A stretch of 18,528 bases of DNA from Actinomycetes bacterium (GTDB lineage: Bacteria > Actinomycetota > Acidimicrobiia > Acidimicrobiales > RAAP-2): contig JAJZYE010000001.1 in assembly GCA_021806055.1 (NCBI GenBank), forward strand, positions 1 to 18,528, read 5' to 3'. A program made the position numbers and the translations under genes. The notes beneath the pieces are model-generated. The model ran no database searches. It was not told the DNA's origin and worked only from the letters and a program-made list of their open reading frames with translations. Numbering within the stretch: position 1 is the stretch's first letter; each line of letters begins with the position of its first letter. Below are positions 9,035 through 15,829 of the stretch, in pieces.

Positions 9035-9924
9035 GGACGCTTGGGGAACTTCGAGAAGTCGGGCGGGCGGTGCTCGACGAAGGCGTTGCGGCCCTCCTGT
9101 CCCTCCTCGGACATGTAGAACAGCATCGTCGCGTCGCCGGCGAGTTGCTGGACGCCGGCCAGGCCGTCGTCGGCCGCGTGCAGTCCCCCCTTGACCATCC
9201 GCAGGGCGATCGGCGACAGGGTCAGCATCTGGCGACACCACGCCACGGTCTCGCGCTCGAGGTCGGCCAGGGGCACCACCGCATTGACGAGGCCCCACTC
9301 GAGGGCCGTCGCGGCGTCGTACTGGCGACAGAGGAACCACACTTCCTTGGCGCGCTTCAAGCCGATCGTGCGAGCCAGCAGCGACGACCCGTACCCGCCG
9401 TCGAAGGAGCCGACCCGGGGGCCGGTCTGACCGAAACGCGCGTTGTCCGCCGCAATGGACAGGTCGCACACCAGGTGCAGGATGTGACCACCCCCGATGG
9501 CGTACCCGGCGATGGACGCCACGACCGGCTTGGGCAGCCGACGGATCTGTACCTGCAGGTCCAGGACGTTGAGCCGCCCGATTCCCTGGCGGGCCACGTC
9601 GTCGTCGCCCAGGTAGCCGTCGTCGCCCCGGATCATCTGGTCGCCACCCGAGCAGAAGGCGTCGGGACCCGCACCAGTGAGGATGATCGCGCCCACCGAG
9701 GAGTCGTCGCGAGCGGTGGCGAAGGCGTCCTCGAGCTCGAAGAGCGTCTGGGGGCGAAACGCGTTACGCCGCTCCGGCCGGTTGATCGTCAAGCGCGCGA
9801 TCCCCTCGGCCACCTCGTAGATGATGTCGCCGTACTCGCCGCGGCGCTCCCACTGCGGCAAGGGCCACGAGCGGAACTCCTCGAGCGGGTCGTCGGGGGG
9901 TCCCTGGATCACGGTCTCGGTCAC
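9031..9924 (-). CDS. menB: MenB, 1,4-dihydroxy-2-naphthoyl-CoA synthase
   Basis: A crotonase-fold enzyme that closes the second ring of o-succinylbenzoyl-CoA to give DHNA-CoA. From GTG 9924 it has 297 residues. Diagnostic stretches are the oxyanion/CoA segment FCSGGDQ (90-96), [19 protein letters not shown] (140-158) and [17 protein letters not shown] (164-180), with the MenB-typical Asp175. The C-terminal [16 protein letters not shown] also fits. The frame is open to GTG 9954. I prefer GTG 9924 because TAGCGT sits 7 nt upstream of it and no Shine-Dalgarno supports any alternative. A GTG at 9933 is also possible. It is first in the menB-menA unit and divergent from menE. Confidence 0.96.
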   Translation of the reverse strand: MTETVIQGPPDDPLEEFRSWPLPQWERRGEYGDIIYEVAEGIARLTINRPERRNAFRPQTLFELEDAFATARDDSSVGAIILTGAGPDAFCSGGDQMIRGDDGYLGDDDVARQGIGRLNVLDLQVQIRRLPKPVVASIAGYAIGGGHILHLVCDLSIAADNARFGQTGPRVGSFDGGYGSSLLARTIGLKRAKEVWFLCRQYDAATALEWGLVNAVVPLADLERETVAWCRQMLTLSPIALRMVKGGLHAADDGLAGVQQLAGDATMLFYMSEEGQEGRNAFVEHRPPDFSKFPKRP

Positions 9925-9931
9925 GGCGACC

Positions 9932-9937
9932 ACGCTA
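9932..9937 (-). promoter_or_regulatory. Putative -10 box of menB
   Basis: TAGCGT on the minus strand, 7 nt before GTG 9924. If it is the promoter, codons upstream of 9924 are not translated, which decides among three in-frame GTG candidates. Confidence 0.5.
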
Positions 9938-10017
9938 CCGTTCCGCCGCGCCACCTCGCCACGGCCGCCACTCCCACGCGCGCCCGCTCGCCGCCGCCTC
10001 GGGACCCGCCTCCCCGG

Positions 10018-10023
10018 TAGAGT
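10018..10023 (+). promoter_or_regulatory. Putative -10 box of menE
   Basis: TAGAGT, 6 nt before the GTG at 10030, with no Shine-Dalgarno. The surrounding GTAGAGTCG is identical to the sequence upstream of the gene at 15830, with the same 6-nt spacing. Confidence 0.6.
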
Positions 10024-10029
10024 CGCCAG

Positions 10030-11139
10030 GTGGCCCCGCTCACCGCCCTCGACCTTCCCCTCGACGCCCAGTTCGAACGAGCCGTGCGCGACCAGGTCGA
10101 GCGGGGCGAGGCCTTCTGCGTACTGGACCAGCGCCTGTCACCACGACGTCGCCTCGAGGAGCTCGCCCACCTCGGTGCCACCCACGTACGCGGGGTCGAC
10201 GGCCTCACCACCCTGCCCGACGGACGCGACGTCGACGAGGAGATCGGTCTCGTGATGCTGACCTCGGGCTCCAGTGGTCCCCCCAAGGCCGCCGAGTTGA
10301 CCTGGTCGGCACTGGCGGCCAGCGCCCGACTGACCCAGGCGACGCTGCGTCACGGTCACGCCCCCGTCTGGTACCCGTGCCTACCGGCCAATCACATCGG
10401 CGGTCTGGCCGTCATCCTGCGAGCGGTCTTGGATGACGCCACGCTGGTCTGGGGCGACGCGGACGCCCTCGCCGACGCCCCCTCACGCGGCGCCACCCAC
10501 GTCGCCATCGTGCGCGCGCACCTCGCGCGCCACGACCTGTCTCGCTTCGAGTCGGTGCTGCTCGGTGGCGCCCGCCCACCCCACGAGTTGCCCGACAACG
10601 TCGTCACCACCTGGGGGATGACCGAGACCGGCTCCGGCGTCGTCTACGACGGCGTGGCCCTGCCCGGCGTGGACGTGGCCAGCGTGGACGGCGAGATCGT
10701 CGTACGCAGCCCGACCCTCTTTCGCTCCTACCGCCACGCACCGCGACCCACCGTCGTCGGCCCCGACGGGCGCGACGACTGGTTCCCCACTGGTGACGCC
10801 GGCGAGGTGGTCGCGCAACGAGTCCGCGTGCGGGGGCGGCTCGGCTACGTGATCACCACCGGCGGCGAGAAGGTCTGGCCCGACGACCTCGAGGCGGTGC
10901 TCGCGACCGTGGAGCACGTGCACGAGGTCGCGGTCACCGGTGTCGACGACCCCGAGTGGGGCCAGCGCGTCGTCGCACTCGTGGTGAGCGACGGCGCCCA
11001 CCCCGATGACGCCCTACGCGAGGCGGCCGGCGAGCAGATCGGCCCGTGGGCCAAGCCCAAGGAGATCCGCTACGTCGCGGCCCTCCCGCGCACCGGCAAC
11101 GGCAAGATCCGCCGCAGCGCCTTACGCGACCTGCACTAG
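10030..11139 (+). CDS. menE: MenE, o-succinylbenzoate-CoA ligase
   Basis: An adenylate-forming enzyme that activates o-succinylbenzoate with ATP and CoA for MenB. It has 369 residues. The AMP-binding P-loop TSGSSGPPK is at 78-86, the adenine-binding WGMTETGSG at 195-203, the TGD motif at 254-256, the hinge region [15 protein letters not shown] at 268-282, and the catalytic C-terminal lysine is Lys359 in GNGKIRR. It lacks much of the N-terminal subdomain of longer acyl-CoA ligases, but short MenE proteins of about 360 residues are normal in actinobacteria, so this is not a truncation. It starts at GTG 10030 after TAGAGT. It is divergent from menB and converges on the ABC permease with a 28-nt gap. 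Confidence 0.92.
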   Translation: MAPLTALDLPLDAQFERAVRDQVERGEAFCVLDQRLSPRRRLEELAHLGATHVRGVDGLTTLPDGRDVDEEIGLVMLTSGSSGPPKAAELTWSALAASARLTQATLRHGHAPVWYPCLPANHIGGLAVILRAVLDDATLVWGDADALADAPSRGATHVAIVRAHLARHDLSRFESVLLGGARPPHELPDNVVTTWGMTETGSGVVYDGVALPGVDVASVDGEIVVRSPTLFRSYRHAPRPTVVGPDGRDDWFPTGDAGEVVAQRVRVRGRLGYVITTGGEKVWPDDLEAVLATVEHVHEVAVTGVDDPEWGQRVVALVVSDGAHPDDALREAAGEQIGPWAKPKEIRYVAALPRTGNGKIRRSALRDLH

Positions 11140-11167
11140 CTGGCGGGCGGCGACGAGCCACCCCGGC

Positions 11168-12439
11168 TCAGCGCAGTTGCGGTCCCCCTCGACGGGCCAC
11201 CGCGTCGATGGTCACCGCCGCGAGCAGAACGATCCCCGTCACGATGTACACGGTGGGCGGGCTCATGCTCAGCAGGGCCATGCCGTTGTAGATCACGGCG
11301 ATGATGAGTCCACCGATCACCGCGTGGACCATCTTGCCCCGACCTCCGAAGAGGCTGGTACCACCGATGACCGCCGCCGCGATCGAGTACAGCGTCAGCG
11401 TCGGGTCGATGCTGTCCGAGATCCCCCCCAGGCGCGAGGAGTAGAGCAGGCCCGCGATACCCGCGATGAAGCCGGTCGCGACGAAGGCGATGAAGCGGTA
11501 GCGATTGACGCTCACCCCCGCCCGTCGCACGGCCTCGCTGTTGCCCCCGATCGCGTAGATGTAACGCCCCGTCTTGGTCTTGGCCAGGACGAAGGTGCCC
11601 GCGGCCAGCAGAGCCAGGTCGATCGGCACCGCAAAGGGCATGCCGCGCAGCACGACGAAGGTCGAACGGTTCGCGTTGAACACCACGATCAGGAGGATCC
11701 CCACGGCCACCAGCAGGACGATCTTGGTGAGTGTGACGAAGAACGGCACGGTGTCGAGCCCATTGGCCCGGCGCCGCTGGGTGCCGCGAATCATGAGGTA
11801 CGCCACCCCCGCAACGCAGAGCAGCACGAAGATCCAAGTGGCCACGGGTGTCAGGTTCCCGCCGACCAGGTCGTAGAGGACCTTCTCCTGGACGGGCACC
11901 GCGCCCCCCGTGCCCTGGTGGTCCACCAGGTAGATGACCGCCCCCTGCCAGATCAAGAATCCGGCGAGGGTCACGATGAACGAGGGCAATCGCAGCCGGA
12001 TGACCAGCGTCGCGTTGAGCACACCGATCAGCGTGGTGACCAGCACCGCGAGTGGCAGCGCGATGTACCACGCCCAGTGGAACTGGTAATCGGTGAGAAT
12101 GGTCCCGATCACCCCGCCGAGCGCGGCGACGTAGCCGACGGAGAGGTCGATCTCCCCGAGCAGGAGCAACCAGATCTCGGCCATGCCGAGAAGAATGTAG
12201 ATAGTGGCCTGGATCGAGAGGTTCGTCAGGTTGCTCGCCGACAGGAACACCGAGTTGCGCACCTGGAAATAGACGATCAGGACCAGCAGTCCAATGGTGA
12301 TGGGCACCAGCCCGGTGTCGCCGCTGCGCAGGCGCTTGAGCTGGGTACGGACCTGGCCGGCGACGCCACCCGTTGACGGCGGTGTCAGCCCCTCGACGCG
12401 CGTCGGGAGCGACTCCACCTGTTCGTTCACGTCAGTCAC
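11168..12439 (-). CDS. Sugar ABC transporter permease (XylH/RbsC type)
   Basis: A 423-residue polytopic membrane protein with roughly ten hydrophobic segments after a hydrophilic 40-residue N-terminus. The motif EIDLSVG (96-102) and a later FGGRGKMVHAVIGGLIIAVIYNGM stretch are characteristic of the RbsC/XylH/AraH permease family, which works as a homodimer. It forms the channel for the binding protein and ATPase encoded just upstream. The start is taken at GTG 12439, because it lies 7 nt after the ATPase stop. The frame is open to 12517, but that part overlaps the ATPase gene. No second permease is present, as expected for this homodimeric class. The family fits xylose-type sugars best because of the adjacent binding protein. 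Confidence 0.92.
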   Translation of the reverse strand: MTDVNEQVESLPTRVEGLTPPSTGGVAGQVRTQLKRLRSGDTGLVPITIGLLVLIVYFQVRNSVFLSASNLTNLSIQATIYILLGMAEIWLLLLGEIDLSVGYVAALGGVIGTILTDYQFHWAWYIALPLAVLVTTLIGVLNATLVIRLRLPSFIVTLAGFLIWQGAVIYLVDHQGTGGAVPVQEKVLYDLVGGNLTPVATWIFVLLCVAGVAYLMIRGTQRRRANGLDTVPFFVTLTKIVLLVAVGILLIVVFNANRSTFVVLRGMPFAVPIDLALLAAGTFVLAKTKTGRYIYAIGGNSEAVRRAGVSVNRYRFIAFVATGFIAGIAGLLYSSRLGGISDSIDPTLTLYSIAAAVIGGTSLFGGRGKMVHAVIGGLIIAVIYNGMALLSMSPPTVYIVTGIVLLAAVTIDAVARRGGPQLR

Positions 12440-12446
12440 GGACGCT

Positions 12447-13289
12447 CTACCCTTCGTGTCCGGCACGCACCAGCGACGTGGGCACCTTGGCCGACGTGCC
12501 CGTGGTGATGAGTTCAACCGCGCTCGTCGTGTCGTAGTTCGCGATGGGGCCGTTGCTCACCAGCACGCCCAGGTGCATCACCGCGATGTAGTCCGCCACA
12601 CTGAAGACGTCGTTGAGGTTATGAGAGATGAGAAGGACCGCGATGCCGCGCTCCGAGAGCTTTCGAACGAGCGACAGCACCTGCGCCGTCTGCGACACGC
12701 CCAAGGCGGCGGTCGGCTCGTCCATGATCACCAGCTGCGACTCGCGCATCACGGCGCGGGCCACCGCGATCGACTGGCGCTGACCGCCGGACAGCGATCC
12801 CACGAGTTGGCGCACGGACTGCACCGTGGTCACCGACAGGTCGGCCAGCAGACGCTTGGTCTCGAGTTCCATCTTGATCTCGTCCAGCACCCCGTGGCGC
12901 TTCTCCTCGCGCCCGAGGTACATGTTCTGGACGATATCCAAGTTGTTGCACAAGGCTAGATCCTGGTACACCGTCGCGATCCCGAGGTCCGCAGCGTTGC
13001 GCGGGTTGTGCACGTGCACGCGCTCACCGCGCCAGTACATCTCGCCGGTGTCCGCCGGGAAGATGCCGGCGATGGTCTGAATGAGGACGGACTTACCGGC
13101 ACCGTTGTCCCCGATGAGTGCCGTGACCTTGCCCGCGGGCACGTCGAGGTCGACGTGGCGCAGCGCCCTCACGGCGCCGAAGGACTTGGTCACACTGCGC
13201 AGGCTCATGAGAGAGCCGGCAATCGACGAACCCACCTCCGAGCCACCAGTCTCGGATGTTGCTACGGGCGGCTCGGAGGTGGGTTCCAT
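12447..13289 (-). CDS. Sugar ABC transporter ATPase, single nucleotide-binding domain
   Basis: A 280-residue cytosolic ATPase with one ABC domain, unlike the tandem-domain RbsA/XylG proteins; it resembles FrcA-like single-domain partners. Walker A is GDNGAGKS (60-67), followed by Val68 where Thr is more usual. The Q-loop YQD is at 108-110, signature LSGGQ at 166-170, Walker B LVIMDE at 186-191 and the switch histidine at 223. The conserved fold begins near residue 28 (MSLRSVTKSFGAV). Residues 1-27 are Ser/Glu/Pro-rich and are encoded by a 17-bp inverted repeat, so translation may really start at ATG 13208. Neither ATG has a well-placed ribosome site. The gene begins 18 nt after the binding-protein stop. 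Confidence 0.9.
   Translation of the reverse strand: MEPTSEPPVATSETGGSEVGSSIAGSLMSLRSVTKSFGAVRALRHVDLDVPAGKVTALIGDNGAGKSVLIQTIAGIFPADTGEMYWRGERVHVHNPRNAADLGIATVYQDLALCNNLDIVQNMYLGREEKRHGVLDEIKMELETKRLLADLSVTTVQSVRQLVGSLSGGQRQSIAVARAVMRESQLVIMDEPTAALGVSQTAQVLSLVRKLSERGIAVLLISHNLNDVFSVADYIAVMHLGVLVSNGPIANYDTTSAVELITTGTSAKVPTSLVRAGHEG
13228..13286 (-). repeat. Perfect 17-bp inverted repeat at the start of the ATPase gene
   Basis: The arms at 13228-13244 and 13270-13286 are exact reverse complements (GAACCCACCTCCGAGCC on the plus strand at left), separated by 25 nt. In the transcript the hairpin begins directly after the ATG at 13289. A loop segment TCCGAG (RNA sense, 13256-13251) could pair alternatively with CTCGGA in the 3' arm, opening a competing stem. 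The 3' arm contains GGAGGTG, a Shine-Dalgarno-like run that the stem would hide. No U-tract follows, so it is not an ordinary intrinsic terminator. A role in mRNA stability or differential expression after the binding-protein gene is inferred. Confidence 0.85.
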
Positions 13290-13307
13290 CGTTAGTTCAG
13301 GTACTTC

Positions 13308-14573
13308 CTACTTGGCAATCTTGAAGGTCTTGCAGTCCTGCGCGTACGTCGGCGCGCGGAACCCGTGGACCGTGGGCCGCTGGTTGGTGCACAGAGCCAC
13401 CGGGTTGATGACCCCGTCCTTGATCACAGTGGACTGGATCTTCGGTGCGGTCACCCAACTCGGCGTCAGCAACACCGACGGAACCGCGACGTGTGACACG
13501 GTGTCCTCGGTGTGGCCGTTCACCAGTCCGGCCGGCGGTGTCTTGCCCGCCGCCAGGTAGAACGCCAGTGTGGCGGCCGCCTGGGCCTCGAGCCAGATGG
13601 GCTTGTAGACGGTGCCGCACTGGTAGCCCGCCAGAATGTTCTGGAAGCCCGTCAGCGTGGCGTCCTGGCCGGTGAAGGGAATCTTCCTCGGCTTGAGGCC
13701 CTTGCCCTGCAGGTACGAGATGATCGGCGCCGCGTTCTCGTCATTCGGCGTCACGACGGCGTTGATGTTCGGGTGCGCCGAGTAGGCGCCCTGGAAGTCG
13801 GTCAGCGCGACCGACGGCGTCCAGGTACCGGTGCTCTCGTTGATCGTGTTGGCCGTGTTCGGAGCGCCCTCACCCGGGTGGAACCCCTTGTGCTTCAACA
13901 CCGCGTTGTAGCCCTGGCCGAACAGCGTCGCGTTGTTGTCCGTGGTCGCACCGTACATGACGTACATCACCGGCTTCTTCACGTGCCAGGCATTGAGGCA
14001 GCTCAACATGCCCTGGCCGATCAACTGACCGACGCGGACGTTGTTGAAGCTCACGTAGTACTGGCGCGATCCACCCAGTGTCAGGCGGTCGTAGTCGATC
14101 ACCTTGACGCCGGCCTTGGCGGCGGCCGCCTCGATCGAGGCTCCCGTCGACGCGTCCAGCGGGTCAACGAGCAGGACCTTGGCGCCGTTGGCGATCATGG
14201 CCTGCGCGTCGGTGATCTCCGTGGCGTCCGAGCCCTGCGCCTTCTGGATGCTGAACTCCGAGGTCGAAAGCCCCGCGTCGGTGAACGCCGTCGCCAAGTC
14301 CGGCGCGTCGAACTCGACGTAGCGCGTGGACGTGACCTCATCGGGCAGAATCACACCGATCGCCAGCTTCGTGCCTGCTCCGTTGGGCGCCCATCCGGGA
14401 ATCTGCTTGACGATGTTCTGAATCGTGCTGCTGAACATCGTCGAGTAGTTCGACTTAAAGGACGCTACGGAAAGCCCCGCGGCTCCGGCCGGGCTCGCCG
14501 CCGGCAGCGCTGCGGCCATGAAGCTGCCGGCCAGTGCTACGGCCGCGACCGCTCTTGCTGTTCTAAATTTCAT
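13308..14573 (-). CDS. Xylose-type sugar-binding protein of ABC transporter
   Basis: A 421-residue exported periplasmic-binding-protein fold. The N-terminus has a Sec-type signal (MKFRTARAVA, hydrophobic core, AxA-like site near 29-32) and no lipobox cysteine. The mature part resembles XylF: LAIGVILPDEVTSTRYVE (70-87), VIDYDRLTLG (159-168) followed by YYVSFNNVRVGQ (172-183), the ligand-pocket PNDENAAP (276-283), and TGQDATLTGFQNILAGYQCGTVYKP split across 301-325. There are four cysteines in the mature region (192, 319, 395, 414), possibly disulfides. The start is ATG 14573, with GGGGAG 3 nt upstream. It is first in the operon with the ATPase and permease. D-xylose is the likeliest ligand, but a related sugar is possible. 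Confidence 0.9.
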   Translation of the reverse strand: MKFRTARAVAAVALAGSFMAAALPAASPAGAAGLSVASFKSNYSTMFSSTIQNIVKQIPGWAPNGAGTKLAIGVILPDEVTSTRYVEFDAPDLATAFTDAGLSTSEFSIQKAQGSDATEITDAQAMIANGAKVLLVDPLDASTGASIEAAAAKAGVKVIDYDRLTLGGSRQYYVSFNNVRVGQLIGQGMLSCLNAWHVKKPVMYVMYGATTDNNATLFGQGYNAVLKHKGFHPGEGAPNTANTINESTGTWTPSVALTDFQGAYSAHPNINAVVTPNDENAAPIISYLQGKGLKPRKIPFTGQDATLTGFQNILAGYQCGTVYKPIWLEAQAAATLAFYLAAGKTPPAGLVNGHTEDTVSHVAVPSVLLTPSWVTAPKIQSTVIKDGVINPVALCTNQRPTVHGFRAPTYAQDCKTFKIAK

Positions 14574-14576
14574 ATT

Positions 14577-14582
14577 CTCCCC
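14577..14582 (-). promoter_or_regulatory. Ribosome binding site of the sugar-binding-protein gene
   Basis: GGGGAG on the minus strand, only 3 nt from the ATG at 14573. It is close but purine-rich, and it supports this start over the upstream open frame. Confidence 0.5.
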
Positions 14583-14593
14583 AACCCTTCGGT

Positions 14594-14609
14594 GGTGCCC
14601 CGCGGCACC
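14594..14609 (-). repeat. Short hairpin in the sugar-transport leader
   Basis: A perfect 6-bp stem GGTGCC / GGCACC with a 4-nt loop, lying 20 nt upstream of the ATG. It could be an operator dyad or an mRNA hairpin just before the ribosome site. No U-tract follows. Confidence 0.5.
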
Positions 14610-14622
14610 CTTGCGTTTCACT

Positions 14623-14643
14623 GCGTGAACGCCGCGTGAACGC
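14623..14643. promoter_or_regulatory. Two tandem copies of a 10-bp near-palindrome, possible operator
   Basis: GCGTGAACGC occurs at 14623-14632 and again at 14634-14643, separated by one base, so the repeat period is 11 bp, about one helical turn. Each copy has GCGT/ACGC inverted arms around a 2-bp centre. It lies upstream of the sugar-binding-protein gene, just downstream of a possible -10 (TACGTT, minus strand, 14657-14662). A binding site for a sugar-responsive repressor is inferred; no regulator gene is in the window. Confidence 0.4.
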
Positions 14644-14750
14644 GGGGTCCACGACGAACGTAGCACGGTGCTCCGCACTCGCACGGGCACCGCGGCTAAA
14701 CCTAACAAAAAAACTCCAGCCCGTCCGACGACGTTCGCGCTCACCTCCAC

Positions 14751-15737
14751 CTAGCCACGAGGCGCCGGCGCCGGGCGTCCACTCGCGGCGAGCACCCACT
14801 CGAGCGTCGCCACGATGGCCACGCTCTCGTCGAGCGTCATCGCCGAGCTCTCCCGTCGTCCCTCGAGCACGCAGCGCGTCACCTCCGCGGCCTCGTAGTG
14901 CAGGCCACGACCCAACGTGACGAAGTCGTGACGCGTGCGCGTCCCGTCGCGCGTCACGACGTCAAAGGAACTGGGCGCGTAGAAGTCACCCTCGACGTCG
15001 ATGCGCGCGTCGGTACCGACGATGCTGGCTCGCGTCGCGCTGCGCGCACGCGCGGTGCACGACAGCACCGCGTGGGCCCCCCCGTCGTAGGCGAACAGCA
15101 TCGACGTCTGCGCGTCGACGCCCGTCGACGCCGCCGTCACCAGAGCGCTGACGCGCGAGGGTGCGCCGAGCACCATCGACGCGAAGGACACCGGATAGAC
15201 GCCGAGGTCCAATAGCGCGCCGCCCCCGAGTTCGGGGGCGAAGAGGCGCGACGTGGGATCGGCCTCGAACCACTGCCCGTGGTCGGCTTCGACGGCCACG
15301 ATCTCACCCAACTCGCCGCGCGCGAGGATCGTGCGAATCGCCTCGACGTGAGGCAGGAACCGCGTCCACATCGCCTCCATGAGAAACAGATTGGAGGACC
15401 GCGCCACGTCGACCAGGTCACGTGCCTGGGCGGCGGTCATCGTGAAGGGCTTCTCCACGAGCACGTGCTTGCCGGCCGCGAGGGCGAGACGAGCGTTGTC
15501 GTAGTGCAGGGGGTGGGGGGTGGCCACGTAGACCACGTCGACGTCAGGGTCCGCCACCAAGTCGTCGTAGGACCCGTGGGCGTGGTCCACGTCGAACTCA
15601 CGCGCGAAGGCGGCGGCGCCCACGGGCGTGCGCGACCCGACCGCGACCACGTCGCCCCCGGCCACCAGCGCCAGGTCGCGCGCGAACGTCCGCGCGATCG
15701 AACCGGTCCCGATGATGCCCCACCGCAGTGTCGTCAT
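14751..15737 (-). CDS. Gfo/Idh/MocA oxidoreductase, dihydrodiol / D-xylose dehydrogenase-like
   Basis: A 328-residue NAD(P)-dependent dehydrogenase. The Rossmann motif is GIIGTGSIA (7-15), the catalytic-lysine motif EKP has Lys96, and LMEAMWTRFLP (119-129) is the signature I associate with dimeric dihydrodiol dehydrogenases and NADP D-xylose dehydrogenases. LLDLGVYP (175-182) supplies Tyr181, at the position of the catalytic tyrosine of that subgroup. It starts at ATG 15737 with GAGGAG 5 nt upstream. It lies 177 nt upstream of, and in the same direction as, the sugar ABC operon. A T-tract (minus strand, 14706-14713) lies between, so co-transcription is uncertain. Oxidising the imported sugar to a lactone is the likely but unproven role. 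Confidence 0.85.
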   Translation of the reverse strand: MTTLRWGIIGTGSIARTFARDLALVAGGDVVAVGSRTPVGAAAFAREFDVDHAHGSYDDLVADPDVDVVYVATPHPLHYDNARLALAAGKHVLVEKPFTMTAAQARDLVDVARSSNLFLMEAMWTRFLPHVEAIRTILARGELGEIVAVEADHGQWFEADPTSRLFAPELGGGALLDLGVYPVSFASMVLGAPSRVSALVTAASTGVDAQTSMLFAYDGGAHAVLSCTARARSATRASIVGTDARIDVEGDFYAPSSFDVVTRDGTRTRHDFVTLGRGLHYEAAEVTRCVLEGRRESSAMTLDESVAIVATLEWVLAASGRPAPAPRG

Positions 15738-15742
15738 CTCGT

Positions 15743-15748
15743 CTCCTC
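15743..15748 (-). promoter_or_regulatory. Ribosome binding site of the dehydrogenase gene
   Basis: GAGGAG on the minus strand, 5 nt before the ATG at 15737. A possible -10, TATCGT (minus strand, 15755-15760), would give a short leader that just includes this site. Confidence 0.6.
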
Positions 15749-15817
15749 GCCCTCACGATAGCCACGCCGACCAGAGCCACCGCGCCCGATCCGCGCGTCG
15801 GTCCCGGGGGCGCCCCG

Positions 15818-15823
15818 TAGAGT
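15818..15823 (+). promoter_or_regulatory. Putative -10 box of the YyaL-like gene
   Basis: TAGAGT, 6 nt before the GTG at 15830. It shares the GTAGAGTCG core and spacing with the menE promoter box. Confidence 0.55.
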
Positions 15824-15829
15824 CGAGGG

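Noticed and set aside
9035..9469. N-terminal 145-codon extension of menA
   Set aside because: It overlaps menB in another frame and has no prenyltransferase sequence. The GTG at 9034 overlapping the menB stop is the natural start.
8764..10020. 418-codon plus-strand frame across menA and menB
   Set aside because: Shadow of two certain genes on the other strand.
10030..11139. MenE as a truncated ligase
   Set aside because: It is shorter than general acyl-CoA ligases, but P-loop, hinge and C-terminal lysine are all present and short MenE is normal in actinobacteria.
11006..12376. 456-codon plus-strand frame opposite the permease
   Set aside because: His/Gln/Asp/Arg-rich shadow of a hydrophobic membrane protein gene.
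13512..14639. 375-codon plus-strand frame opposite the sugar-binding protein
   Set aside because: Antisense shadow. The binding-protein frame has a signal peptide and family motifs.
14706..14713. T-tract after the dehydrogenase gene as an intrinsic terminator
   Set aside because: No stable GC stem directly precedes the T-run on the minus strand, so I do not call a terminator.
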